NCBI RefSeq assembly: GCF_024139115.2
Contig: NC_085141.1
Coordinates: 177,642,994-177,706,993, forward strand
From: Armigeres subalbatus
Lineage: Eukaryota; Arthropoda; Insecta; Diptera; Culicidae
Length of the DNA: 64,000 nt
Reading direction: 5' to 3'
The notes under the pieces were generated by a model. That model was given only the letters and a program-made list of their open reading frames with translations. It made no database searches and had not been told where the DNA came from. A program made the translations under genes and the position numbers. Shown here in pieces: positions 31,215 to 42,218 of this stretch (position 1 is its first letter; each line of letters begins with the position of its first letter).

Positions 31215-32400
31215 GCAGTCACGCCCGGATTCTTCAGGAATGCCTCCAGCAACTTCTTCGGCAATGTCTTCAGGAATTCCACCATCAATTTCGCCGGGAA
31301 TTGATCCGAAAATTCCACCATTATTTACTCCAAGAAATCCTCCACGAACTCCTTCATAAGTTCTGCAGGGAATTCTTCAGATAATTCTTTCGTGCTGTTT
31401 CTCATAAAAATTTCTGAAAAATTGCACCGTGGAATTCCTAAGAATATTCCGTGGAAATTCCGCAGAATTGCCAGTAAACATTCCTGAGAATTTCGCGAAA
31501 AGTCTTCGAATTTCTTGTGTAAATTCCATAAAATTTTCCGTGAAAGTTTCGAATATTTTTTTGTGAAAATTTCAAAGAATTTCTCCAGGAATTCACCGAA
31601 AATTTATACAGAAATTATACCGAAAATGAAATCAACAATGGAATTTTCGGAGGAATTCCTAGATTAATTCCCAAAGAAATCCTGAAAGAACTCCGGTGGA
31701 AACCTCAAGATTTCCACTGGGAGATCCTCCAGGAGTTTCTCCGGAAATTCCTCCAGGAGTTCCTCCGGAAATTCTTCCAGGAGTTCCACCGGCAGTTCCT
31801 CCAATAATTCCTCCATTCCTCCGGGAGATCCTCCAAGAATTATTCCGGTAGTTCATTTAGGCTTCTTCAGGAATTTATACAGAAATTCCTCCAGAAGCTC
31901 CTCCGAGAGTTTCTCTGGGAGCTCCTCAAGGAATTCTCCGAGAGGTTCTCTGATGATGATGATGGTCCAGCTACATACCCCTACAAAAGTTTCTGCTAGA
32001 CAAGATTTGTCTATAAGATGAATTCTTCAAGATTTTTTACGAGAATTATTCTGCTAGTTTCACTTTGAAAATTCTCCTGGGAGTTTCTTCAGAAATTCCT
32101 CCGGCAATTCATCCGGGAATTCCACCAGTAGCTCTTCCAAGAAATCATTCAGGATTTTTTTTCAGGAAATCATTTAGGCTTTCTTCAGAAATTTAGCTGG
32201 AAATTCCTCCTGAAGTTCTTCCGATAGTTTCTCTGGGAGTTCCTCCAGGAGGTCCTCTAGGAATTCTTCTATGAGTTTCTCCTGAAATTCCTCCGAGAGT
32301 TCTTACGGGAACTAATCCGGCAGTTCCTACGGGAATTCCTCCGGGAGATCCACCGGCAGTTTCTATGAGTATTTCTCCGGGGCTTTCACCGGCAGTTTCT
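31215..32400. repeat. Degenerate array, TTCCTCCGGGAG orientation
   Basis: Hundreds of bases built from variants of AATTCCTCCGGGAGTTCC with a basic spacing of about 12-15 bases. 31959-32060 (GGTCCAGCTACATACCCCTA) is a non-array island shared with 62965-63070. Proline- or arginine-rich frames across it are translations of the repeat. Confidence 0.8.
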
Positions 32401-34190
32401 ATGAGAAGGAACTCCCGGAGTAATTTCCGGAGGAACTCCCCGAGGAATTTCTGGAGGAATTCCCGGAGAAATTATCAGAGGAATTTTCGGAGGAACTGCC
32501 GGTGGAACTTCTGGATGAATTTCTTGAAGAACTACAGGAAGAATTTTACGGGGGAAATGCTGGAGGAACTCTCGTAAGAACTCCTGGATGAACTCCCAAA
32601 TGAACTTCCGTAAGAATTCCAGGAGGAACTCCTGGAAGAATTCTTAAAGGACCTCCCGGACGAACTCCCAGAGAAATTCTCCGAGGAACTTCTGGAGGAG
32701 TTTGTGGATAAAGCCTAAATGAATTCCTTAAAGAAAGCCTGAATGAATTCCTGGAGGAACTCCCGGAGGAATTTCAGAGGAACAGCCGGTGGAATACCGG
32801 GAGTTGAATTTCTAGAGGAACTTCCGAAATCCCATTTCTCTTGAAATTCCTGCCAAATATCCTACAGGAATTCCCTGTGAAGTTCCTGGAGGAATTACCA
32901 GAGGAACTCTTGGAAAAACTCCTGGAGAAGTTCCCGGAGAAACTCCCACAAGCACTTTCGGAGAAATTTTCACGGGCCTGGTGGCCTCACAACTGGATCT
33001 CAAACAACGAGCTCCATCGTCGTTGTCACCAAAGGCCGATAACAACAGAAATTCGGGACCGGAAGTGGGGCTGGGTCGGCCACACTCTACGTAGGGGCGG
33101 AAACGAAATCTGTAAGCAAGCATTAGACTGGAACCCAGCGGGACATCGCAGCAGAGGCAGACCCAGAGGCTCATGGCGGAGAAGCCTCAATAAAGAAATA
33201 AAAGAAGTCGACCGAAATCTAACCTGGCAACAGGTTAAAGCGATAGCCGGGCATCGCTCAGGATGGAGATCTTTCAAGTCGGCCCTTTGCACCACCGGAG
33301 GTGTACAGGATCCATAAGTAAGTAAGTAAGTAGAGAAATAATTCTTGAAGAAGTTCATGAAGGAATTTCTGGAAAAATATCTGAAGGAATTCCCGGAAAA
33401 ATACCAGGAGAATTAATGCAGAAATTCCCAGATGAAATCCTGAAAGTATTCCCAGATGAATTGCTGTTTTTTGTTTGTTCTGAAGAAATTCCTGGAAGAA
33501 CTCTTGGAAGATATCCTGGAGGAGCTCTCAAATTAATTTCCGAATGAAATTCTGGAGTAAATTCCGAGTGAAGTCCGGAAAGAATTCTAGGACAATTCCG
33601 CGGAAAAAATCCTGGAGAAATTCCTGAAGGAATTCCTGGGCAAGTACCTGAAGGAATTCCTGGGAAAATACCTGGAAGAATTTCCGGGGAAATACACGGA
33701 TGAATTCCCCGAAAAATTCCTAAAGAAATTTCTAGAGGAATTCTTAAAGTATATTCTGAAGTAATTATGGAAGAATTCCAGAATGAAATCCTAGAGGATT
33801 TCGCTATTGAATTTTCGGAGGTATTCCCGGAAAAAATCTTATCTATATCCCGAAGGAATTAAAGGAAGAGTTCCTGGAGGAATGCCTGGAGAAATTTGTA
33901 GAAGGATTTCCAAAGGAATTTCTTATAGATTTATAAGTGAAACTATGGAGCGAAATCTGAGAATTTCTGTCATAAATTTCTAAAAAAAAACTTCTAGTGG
34001 AATTTTGGGAGGAAACTCCGTATGAATTCTTGAAGGAACTCTATAATGCATTCCTGTAGGAAATGCCAGAAATTTTTCTGGAATGTCTAGAAGTGAAACT
34101 TGGACAGAAGAAAAGAAATATTCAAGGAAATTCCTTATGAATTTCCTGAAAAAAAATTAGTAAGGGGTTTCTAGATAAGAAGAAATTACA
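32401..34190. repeat. Degenerate array, inverse orientation (GAGGAACTCCCGG)
   Basis: The same short unit as at 31215-32400 but in inverse complement, so the two blocks face each other and could fold back. Interrupted by an RTE scrap at 32976-33332. Confidence 0.8.
32976..33332 (+). pseudogene. RTE-type LINE family 2, C-terminal scrap with TAAG tail
   Basis: One open frame reads WPHNWISNNELHRRCHQRPI, RKWGWVGHTLRRGGNEICK, ALDWNPAGHRSRGRPRGSW and ends FKSALCTTGG before TAA. WGHTLR and LDWNPxG are signatures of the extreme C terminus of RTE/BovB-like ORFs. The 3' end is a microsatellite TAAGTAAGTAAGTAAG, typical of RTE tails. The 5' truncation at about 32976 joins directly to array sequence. Same family as 24297-24450. 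Confidence 0.85.
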
Positions 34191-34194
34191 ATTA

Positions 34195-34859
34195 CCGTGG
34201 GGCATCGAAATCCGTACACTCAAGCACCTTAGTATATGAAATAGTCATTAGAAAATAGGAATCGAATATAAATAAATCGTTTGTCATTGACACAGGAGCT
34301 TGTAGGCTTCTACTTTGAAGTGTTTCGCATTTACTCATTCAAAACTACGAAAAACGTGATAAAATAATGAATAAAATCAACTACTCCTGACTCGAAATCC
34401 GTCCACCGTGGACGGATTTCGAATCAAAGGATCAAAATCCGTACAGCTATTTTTTACCTAAATATTTAAATTGAAGCAGTCTGATTGATTAAACTACCAC
34501 TGTAAATAGTTCGATACGCACCTTGAGAAGCGATCCATTTGACTTGTATTCCGCTTATCTTATGTGATTATTCGCAATTAGCAATTAAAACACAGTTACT
34601 TTTGGAGCAATTATGCTCTACCCGAAAACAAAATGGCGGCAAAAACTCCGCGTTTGGTGGGTGGCGATTTGTTTTTGATTTTTTTTGTTTTAATTTCAAA
34701 GCCTTCTTCCCATTTCTATGCACTAAAAACTTTCTGTCAAGAATCTGAACAAGATAATATAAATTATTTCTACATTAATTACCTTTAACCCCCCTTAATT
34801 GATTGATATCTCATGAGGTGGACGGATTTTGGTGCTGTACGGATTTCGGTGCCGCACGG
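34195..34859. mobile_element. TA-flanked element with CGAAATCCGTAC termini
   Basis: Left end CCGTGGGGCATCGAAATCCG; right end is the inverse of CCGTGCGGCACCGAAATCCG; TA outside both (34193-34194, 34860-34861). The word GACGGATTTCG and its inverse recur inside (34400-34430, 34820-34850). 665 bp, no transposase. It interrupts the array. Confidence 0.8.
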
Positions 34860-34862
34860 TAC

Positions 34863-35260
34863 ACGAGAAGGATTTTCGAACGATTTTCAGAGGAATTTAG
34901 TAACTTTCCGGAGGAATTTAGAAGTTTCCAGGAACTCTTCCTTTAATTCCTCCGGGATAACTTCCAGGATTTTTTTCTGGGAATACCTCCATAAATTCAA
35001 TAGCGAAATCCTCTAGGATTTCATTCTGGATTTTTTCCGCAATTACTTCAGAATATCCTTCAAGAATTCCTCTAGAAATTTCATTAGGAATTTCTCCAGG
35101 AATTCGTTCAAGTATTTCCCCGGAAATTCTTCCAGGTATTTTCCCAGGAATTCCTTCAGGAAATTTTTCCGGGAATTTTCCGCGGAATTGTCCTATTCTT
35201 TCCGGACTTCACTCGGAATTTACTCCAGAAGGATTTCAAGGAGAATTCTTGAGCCCGAAA
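34863..35260. repeat. Array continues, TTCCTCCAGG orientation
   Basis: GGAATTTCTCCAGGAATTCG-type repeats return to the first orientation. 33530-33860 is largely the inverse of 34950-35230, so this block forms a second foldback pair. Confidence 0.7.
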
Positions 35261-35473
35261 TGTTTCGAGTTGTTTTGAACTTTCATATATTATGGATCCT
35301 GGATACCCTTATAAGTTTTTTGAAAATCTTTTGAATTTCAACCACCTATTTCTGAATATGATTGGATCGTAAAGTGCACATGTTTTAGGGAATTCATTTC
35401 AGTACCCGTTCAATCTTTCCACCATTTAGGGGGGGAGCGATGGCCACCCCTGCCCCCTCTGGCTACGCTCTTG

Positions 35474-35650
35474 ATCGTGATCCTTTATTCTTCGTCTAGG
35501 TCTTTGCTGATTATATCGAGTCGTATTATCTTCTATGTCGTTCGTTATGGTTGTTTTTGAAGGTGGCTTATTGGGCCTGCGCTAACCTCCTGTTTCGTCG
35601 GCTGTTTGTTTTGTGTCCTACCTGACACCAGGACTTGGGCTTGTGCGCTG
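35474..35650 (-). pseudogene. RTE-type LINE family 1, 5' leader (minus)
   Basis: Inverse of 22294-22485 in the plus copy (GGATCACGA, TAATACGATTTG, CAGGAGGTTTNCGCAGGCCC, GTCCTGGTNTTAGGTGGGAC). It ends at about 35650, which may be a 5' truncation. Confidence 0.75.
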
Positions 35651-36563
35651 AGTTTGTTAAAATGTTTCCCGATTCGAAGTGATTTCTGAGTATAAAATTA
35701 TGTCTTCTTTCCAAAGGCCTATACAAAATTTAGAATTCTATATGAATAGCACAGATACTTTCGAAATTACCCATAATCTTTAAGATTTTTTAGGTGCTCT
35801 TCATTGATTTCTTTATGTAGTTCGTAAGAAAATGGACAATATTTAAATATGAGATTTGTTGAGATTTGATTCAAATCTTATAATATTTGAATAATTATCA
35901 TAACTTGCGAGTTCCACGAGGGATTTTAAAGGTTTTTTTAGATTTCGTGAAAATATCAATCTGAATGCGATAATATCGATAATATATACATACTAAACTG
36001 AAATTGAATATTTTGGAATTTCTTTATAAATTAAATTTTCTGGAAGAGACCACAAGTCGGCCATACACCCCCATTCATGCCAATGATGGTGGGATCTGTT
36101 CCCTTTACAGGGAGAGGACATTATTTTCTCTATTTTTAATGTAATGAGAAAGGCACAAATTGGAGAGTTAATTTCGTTTTTTTATTATTAAACGTCAGAG
36201 AAGCATCGCAAAATTGGAAAATGATTCTTTATTACATCGGCTGGGTAGATTTTATTTTCTCAGCATTTCGTCGCGGCTTTCACTTGTAGGCACGCTGTGC
36301 TACTTTGTTCCATCCACTGATGGCCAACCCGACTAAAGGTGACAAAAACTGTGGCGCGAAACTGGTCTCACCGATGGAACCTACCAATAAATCAATCGGC
36401 GAAAATCGAACCTGACAACTCACTTCAAGTGCAATAAATCAAATTAAACGTTGTCTTCCGAGTTTCGCACGGATCATCGGCATCGATCAGCCACGTTGCA
36501 ACCTTTGTTTGGTTAGCGCAAGATGGATTGGGAGTTTAGGTTTAGAAGGTTGTTACATTTTAG
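35651..36563. other. Region without recognised repeats or genes
   Basis: Moderate GC in 36240-36540, no element ends found. It could hold promoter or 5'-UTR sequence for the small ORF that follows, but no core promoter motif is convincing. Confidence 0.35.
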
Positions 36564-36586
36564 GAGCAGAGAAACATTGAATTGCG

Positions 36587-36757
36587 ATGTCGTATGGTGA
36601 ATTTAGGAATTCTCCAAATTTAAAGCAATTGAGCAGAGTCATTGACCATGAGTACAATGATGTTATTGAAACAAATAGTCGAAAATTGTCGCTTACGTCC
36701 TATGACGACGGTAATCCATTGCCCAAGTCGGAACGAAACAATGCCAAACAGAATTGA
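36587..36757 (+). CDS. Candidate small ORF or first coding exon (56 aa)
   Basis: ATG at 36587 opens 56 codons ending at TGA 36755-36757. The peptide begins MSYGEFRNSPNLKQLSRVID, continues HEYNDVIETNSRKLSLTSYD and ends with a polar, basic tail (KSERNNAKQN). It has balanced composition, no low complexity and no hydrophobic segment, and it lies in a repeat-free island, unlike the other short frames of the window. A possible acceptor (TTACATTTTAG, exon from 36564) precedes it. A possible donor sits inside the frame (GACGACG before GTAATC at 36708), so it may be the N-terminal exon of a longer plus-strand gene rather than a complete small protein. I do not recognise it. Chance remains a real alternative for a frame of this length. 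Confidence 0.35.
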   Translation: MSYGEFRNSPNLKQLSRVIDHEYNDVIETNSRKLSLTSYDDGNPLPKSERNNAKQN

Positions 36758-37310
36758 TTCTCCCTGTACAATTATTCCTGTTCGTTAAACACACTTGGAG
36801 AATTACGCAAACAACTACGAAGGGCATCGCAGCAACAGCCAGTTGCTAACTTCCATGCTGTAATTGTGTCATTTTTATTGTCTTGTGCTTTATGGTAATT
36901 GTGGTTCGACCGATTTTTGAACATGCTTAGATGTTTGCTCAGGTCTTCTTTCCTACAGAGGATTAATCACATCAGTGAATGTCATTTTCCATTATGTTTG
37001 AGCGATCTCTGGAAAGCAAAAGCTGCGCAACATTGTACTACCTGCTACTTATGGTTAGATAATTTTGCGACATTCATCTGTGGACTGTGACTGTGGACTA
37101 TGAATTTTGCATGCTTAGTTAAAGGTTGTGACTTGAATTTTCAGGCTTTTCACCAGTTTTTGCTAACCATGAATGTAATGAATAATGACTGTCTGACTGT
37201 TGTCTAGCTTCTATGAGGCTTGAACTATAGAAATGCATTCCTTGCAGGCAGTCGAGTTGAGGTCTAGTCATGCAACACCGTTCTGCTAATCTTATAGCTA
37301 ATTGACTTAC

Positions 37311-37397
37311 TTTATCTTTTCCAGCATTAATTGCACAAAGTAGAAGTATCGTGTAAAGAAATGTATATTGATTCCTGAGCACGCAAAACCCAGCCAT
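37311..37397 (-). CDS. Candidate signal-peptide exon of a secreted protein (minus)
   Basis: On the minus strand, ATG at 37397 starts MAGFCVLRNQYTFLYTILL, followed by LCAINAGKDK, then AAA and a strong GTAAGT donor at 37310. The 29 codons look like a classical signal peptide: short basic n-region, hydrophobic core YTFLYTILLLCAI and an Ala-Gly cleavage zone. A first exon that ends just after the signal peptide is common in insect secreted proteins. No following exon was recognised to the left, where DNA is mostly transposon. Read without splicing, the frame runs 92 codons to 37119 with no further motif. A hydrophobic frame by chance cannot be excluded. Confidence 0.3.
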
Positions 37398-37805
37398 GTT
37401 ATAGATAAAGAAAACATTTTTGTACTTTTTTCAATTACCCCACGTTGATGGCAATGGAATGGAACATTACAACCAAATGTATCAGATAAATCCATTCTTT
37501 CATACAGATTACTGTATTTGACAGGCAAGACTCTGAATTATTAGGAAAAATTAGATCAAACTAAATTAAGGAACCAATATCATAATCCATTTTATTCAGA
37601 GTACCTACCTAATGATATTACACCTTTTGAGCGTAATAGCTGATAACACCAATAGTGGAAGTAGTGGGGTTTTAATGAGATTGTTCGTTTTTTATGTATT
37701 TGTCGTCAATCAAGCTTGTAGACTTCATTATAATATTGAGTGCATGTAATCATTGGCGTAACTAACGAAAAATTCTAGGGGGGGGCTAATTTTTGACGTA
37801 GGATT

Positions 37806-38990
37806 ACGTCCTTTTCGTTTTGCTTCTATCTGTGATTAGAAAAGCGCTTTGTGGAAAGAAAATCTGTTCTTCTCAGGCGTCGATTGCGGTCTCGGGATAT
37901 CAGTGGCGGTGCTGAACTTTTATTCTTAGCGTCTTAGCGGGAAATCATCGAGCGGCCGTCGGACAGCAGCAGCAGTGAATTTTTAACACACGGTTCAGAT
38001 TAACGTTTGATTGCTGTGAGTGATTCGAAAGACGCATTGTGGATTGCGTTAATAAGACCGGTTGTTCTCTACGGACATGAAACATGGACAATGCTCGAGG
38101 AGGACTTGCAAGCACTCGGAGTATTCGAGAGACGGGTGCTTAGGACCATCTTTGGCGGTGTGCAAGAAGACGGTGTGTGGCGGCGAAGAATGAACCACAA
38201 GCTCGCCCAACTCTATGGCGAACCCAGTATCCAGAAGGTAGCTAAAGCCGGAAGGGTACGATGGGCAGGACATGTTGCAAGAATGCCTGACAGCAACCCT
38301 GCAAAGATGGTGTTCGCTTCCGATCCGGCAGGTACGAGAGAGATGGACAGACCAGGTGCACAACGACTTGGCGAGCGTGGGGCGTATTCGAGGATGGAGA
38401 GATGCGGCCTCGAACCGTGTATTGTGGCGTCAAATTGTTGATTCAGTGTTATCCGTTTAGATGTAGACTAAATAAATGATTGAATGAAATTGTGGATTGA
38501 AAATCGACTCTTTTCAGGGCCAGCATTTTATGAAAAGAAAGGGTTGATAGCAAACAATGGCATCGGTACTGAAGGAAGTTTCCGTCAGTATCAGAATCAC
38601 AAACGCTCGTCGGAGAGCAACGCTCAGAAACGTTGGCGTCAGTAGCAGTCAAGTGATATTCAAAATGCAGATTTGATTTCTGTTTGTAATTGGAAAAAAC
38701 ATTATTGAAAACAAATCGGTTTTTCTCAGATACACTAGAGGAGGTTGAGCCGAGACGAACATACTTCAAAGTGCAAATCATAATCGCTTGGCGACACTTC
38801 AGAAGTTTTTTCTCCATGGATGCCAAATCATCTGACGTTGATGTCAGAGTAGACAACAGAAATTTTCTTTCACAATTCTTATTTTGCCTGTGATTGGAAA
38901 GGTGCATTGGCGGTTCGTCTCAGAACCATCATTTCACAGGAGGTTAAGTGAGAGTGATGAATTTTCCAGATTCCAGAAAAAACTTTATGC
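37806..38990 (+). repeat. Degenerate tandem repeat of about 205-211 bp
   Basis: A motif like TTTGNTTNCTGTGATTGGAAA, then GCATTGTGGA and TTCTCAGG, recurs at about 37806, 38008, 38672 and 38883, with a weak fifth at 38975. After removing the LINE insert at 38047-38488 the spacing is constant at roughly 202-211 bases. Units are strongly diverged. Confidence 0.6.
38047..38488 (+). pseudogene. RTE-type LINE family 1, 5'-truncated copy with 11-bp TSD
   Basis: Encodes the C-terminal part: IRPVVLYGHETWTMLEEDLQ, FERRVLRTIFGGVQEDGVW, RRRMNHKLAQLYGEPSIQK, GRVRWAGHVARMPDSNPAK. A deletion near 38335 shifts the frame; the other frame continues RWTDQVHNDLASVGRIRGWR to VDSVLSV and stop. The 3' end is ACTAAATAAATGATTGAATG. 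The exact 11-mer ATTGTGGATTG flanks it (38036-38046, 38489-38499), proving a target-primed insertion into the tandem repeat. Confidence 0.88.
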
Positions 38991-39780
38991 GATTAGAAAG
39001 ACATTGGAGGCTGATAAAGAGCTTATTTCGCCATAATTTGGCTTGTTCAGCTAAAAAACTAGCTTATTCAACTTAAATTGTTTACAGACATATGATACGT
39101 AGTATTAGGCTCTCACTTTTCCGGAAGGATTCTTTTGATAATTCTTTCAGAAAGGCCATGCATCTTTAAGAACTATGAACACGCTAGGTTTAATTTAATA
39201 TACTCGCAAAACTCTGTAAAAACTTTAAAATATTTAAAGAATAAATACTTGCTGAGAAAACCAATTAAATCAGGATTTTTTTAGAAATATGCCGATAAGC
39301 TAAGCATCCTGTGTTCCTTAAACAATTTGTCCAACATTAGACAGTTCAGTATGCCACTAGAACTTTCTTTATCCAATCAAAATTTTAGAAATTGTATTTG
39401 TTTTCTTAGTCTGTTGCTTCTATTATTCATCCAATCAGCATTACATCAGCATGGAACCAATATTCCTACTCCAATTTCCTAAAGTAATGATATCTGGCGC
39501 TGGAGAATAGAGGGTCTTGTTTCTCGGACTATAAAAAATCCCGGGATCCGGGATTAAATTCTTCGTCACCACCAACAGATAGCCGAAGGCTTCCCCTACC
39601 TGTTTGTGGTAATGGTTTGCGTGGGAGTGCTATCAGATTGGACAAATCGACGTTTGAATCTTTGTTTACAAAATCACATACGTCCTTTTGAATAAGTACC
39701 CGAGAAATGTTGTATGGTGGATTTCTAGAGCAAAGGTTTATCTACAACTCTGCCTAACAGTTCGTTCAATTAATTTCACT
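38991..39780. other. Non-coding stretch inside the hAT-like unit
   Basis: AT-rich; no repeats or coding signals recognised. Confidence 0.4.
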
Positions 39781-39890
39781 AATAACGAAGCTATAGCTCT
39801 AGTAGCAGTAACTCACCTTGAAATTTTGGATTGAAATTTTTTTATCATTTAGTATAAGTTACTGCTACTAGCGCTATAGCTCCGTTATAA
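39781..39890. repeat. Inverted repeat, about 34-base arms
   Basis: ATAACGAAGCTATAGCTCTA and GTAGCAGTAACT are matched by AGTTACTGCTACTAGCGCTATAGCTCCGTTAT on the right, with a loop of about 45 bases. Possibly a MITE remnant. Confidence 0.65.
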
Positions 39891-40807
39891 GTTAAATTCA
39901 AACATCGACTTGTTAGTTGTAGACATTTTGAAATTTAGCCTGTGGAGTAAGTTATTGACAAACTAATAAGTGATCGAACGCAGATTACTAAATGATCGAT
40001 AACATCCTTGCCGGTATTCAGTGCTTTGAACATAAATTTTCCAAAACAAGATGAGTTTTCTTTTCGAACCCTGGCAGAACCAAAGGAATCTATTGATATT
40101 TCACAGAGTTATGATCATTTGAATTTTGATAAAGTGTTGCCTCCACCCCCCCCCCCTTTTTGTTCAACTTTTGTATGGCATAATAAAGTGCAAATTTTTT
40201 TGCGGATAAGATAGCCATATTGATAATGAGATCAGGTCCACAATATGGCATACCACAATAAAAGGATGTTATAGCTTTATATTTTGACGTGGTGATCAAA
40301 TTAGGCCGTTACAAATATTTAATTAACATTTTGTCCTACTGGTCTCCGAAAGGTCAAGGGGGGGGGGGGGTTATAATAAAAAATAAATATTAAAATGAAA
40401 AAAATCCAAAAACTCCTCGGATTTGCTAAAGAATGTTTTAAAAACCTCAAAATTATTCGAATATATGAAAATATTATGTATTGACAAAAAATGACAAAAT
40501 AGTCCTTAAATATTTGTATCGACCTTAAAAGAAATCTTATGGACTCGGTGGCCAAACTTAGTTTCATTTACATATTGCATTATTTACTGCAATTAAAGCA
40601 ATTTGGAGGGCTTATTGCTTCTTAACTGTTCAAACTGATCGATTTTTTTTTGGAAAAAATGCTTTTTCAGGATTGTCATGTTAGGCACTAAGGTGGCCAA
40701 AATCGGTACAATTACCCTCTATCAAAATCAATTTGATTCATTAACGAATTCCCCCCCGAAGTACTTGAATTATTTTCTACGTTCGTATATGTTCAAACCG
40801 TGTGATC

Positions 40808-40855
40808 AATTTGGTTGACTGCAAACTGAATAGTTAGTTTGCAGTCAACCAAATT
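40808..40855. repeat. Perfect 20-bp hairpin with 8-nt loop
   Basis: AATTTGGTTGACTGCAAACT (40808-40827) and its exact inverse complement (40836-40855) enclose GAATAGTT. It is isolated in AT-rich DNA. Confidence 0.85.
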
Positions 40856-41460
40856 CCGAATTTTCATATTGCGTTTTAGATTTAGCCTCGTTAGTTTCAT
40901 GAACCCGTCTTTACTCAACATTTTCATTTAGGTTTTAAGGACATAGTTGGAAGAGTACCACGATGGCAGTCAAGATGGCACCGGACCTTCCATGGGTCAA
41001 CCCCACACCTCCCGCACCCCTCTCCCACCAGCATTCGAATGCTTCGAACAGCATCGAACAAAAGTTTAATATTCAAATTACTAACCTGTTCACAGCATAT
41101 TTATTCACTTCCCGTGATAATGAACATGTTTATCCAAAGAGTCCTATGTATTTCGGTTCGAATAATATCATAAATTAGCAATTTCGTGCCAATTTATTAG
41201 CCGTTCGCGATTTGGTGGGTTTATCACTGCACTTCATTTCTTCTCAAAGGGCACTGAAAATATCAAGTTTTTACTCACTTCTCCGCACATGAACACCCCG
41301 AAATGTTGATGGAATGCAAATTAAACATCAATTTTCGAAATCAGTCACTTGTTTAAACCGAAAACTGCTATAAACTGCTATTTTTGACCGGAAAAAAACG
41401 ATTAAAAACTGATCGCGGAGCGAATGTAAACAACGGCACCGGCAGCAGCAAACTAATAAA
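40856..41460. other. Non-coding stretch
   Basis: Frames of up to 71 codons (40963-41178) show no motif. No element ends recognised. Confidence 0.35.
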
Positions 41461-41813
41461 CAGGGTGGCTCAAAAAATAATTTGGCTCCGCCATGCTCAG
41501 TCGATTATGATATTTATAATTTGGGTGTCATCCGATGGTTTGGGCATGTTTGAATAGATGCTTACTGTGCACAGGTCGTTTCAGGTTTGTATGACAGTTG
41601 ATATTGCGAGGTTGAATTTAACATTATTCTGATTCTGGCACTCCGTCATTGGGCGATGGCGAGGGGGGATATGACTGGATGAAATATTCAAGAGCTTCAG
41701 CTCCATAGACAATCCATATAGAATAGACGTTCCAATAGTTGGAAGTCGTTTTGATAAGAAAATTATTTTGAGCTTTTTAGTGGAATGTCTTCACTTGTCA
41801 TAAGACGAGTTAA

Positions 41814-42078
41814 GGTGATTATACAACAAAGCCACGTATCGGCCATCTTAGAAACCACGTACTTTTTGTAGCAATGTTTCAAGAGCACGAATTGAAAGAA
41901 CCACAACGCCCATGGGTATGACACATCCGTAGAACGTTTGCTTACTTATGCTAAACAATCGACTTTAATTTCAGCATTGTACGAACATTATTTCGCTAGA
42001 TTTGAACTTTTGACAATAGGAGTAGAAAACCGTGTGGTGAATTTGAAATTCACCACATGGCTCGATTGTATAATCACC
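41814..42078. mobile_element. TTAA-flanked MITE
   Basis: Ends GGTGATTATACAA and exact inverse, TTAA on both sides (41810-41813, 42079-42082). In hairpin copy 1 the corresponding site is uninterrupted. piggyBac-like target, 265 bp, non-coding. Confidence 0.8.
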
Positions 42079-42218
42079 TTAATACAATACCATTGAATTC
42101 CACCACTTAATTGTATCTTGTCAGATACGTATTTCGACCTCAAATGTAAGGCCGTCTTCAGTGTCTCGTACTTGACTCGACTCAAGTACGAGACACTGAA
42201 GACGGCCTTACATTTGAG

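Larger units (their letters stand above)
30997..35473. mobile_element. 4.5-kb hAT-like element filled with GGAATTCC arrays, copy 1
   Basis: Ends CATGGGCGTAGCCAG and, inverted, CAAGAGCGTAGCCAG. Flanks ACCGTGAT (30989-30996) and ATCGTGAT (35474-35481) differ at one base; the uninterrupted LINE copy reads ATCGTGAT. Both ends carry G-tracts (GGGGGG) just inside. An 8-bp TSD and CA ends suggest the hAT superfamily. The interior is mostly degenerate array plus nested pieces, and no transposase is visible. Copy 2 starts at 57356. Confidence 0.8.

Noticed and set aside
31659..33174. Gly/Pro-rich and Arg/Asn-rich frames in the GGAATTCC arrays
   Set aside because: Any frame through a 12-15-base array gives periodic peptides; no conserved start or domain is present.
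40140..40375. C- and G-tracts near 40146 and 40360 as inverted ends of an element
   Set aside because: Only homopolymer runs match; flanking sequence is not inverse.
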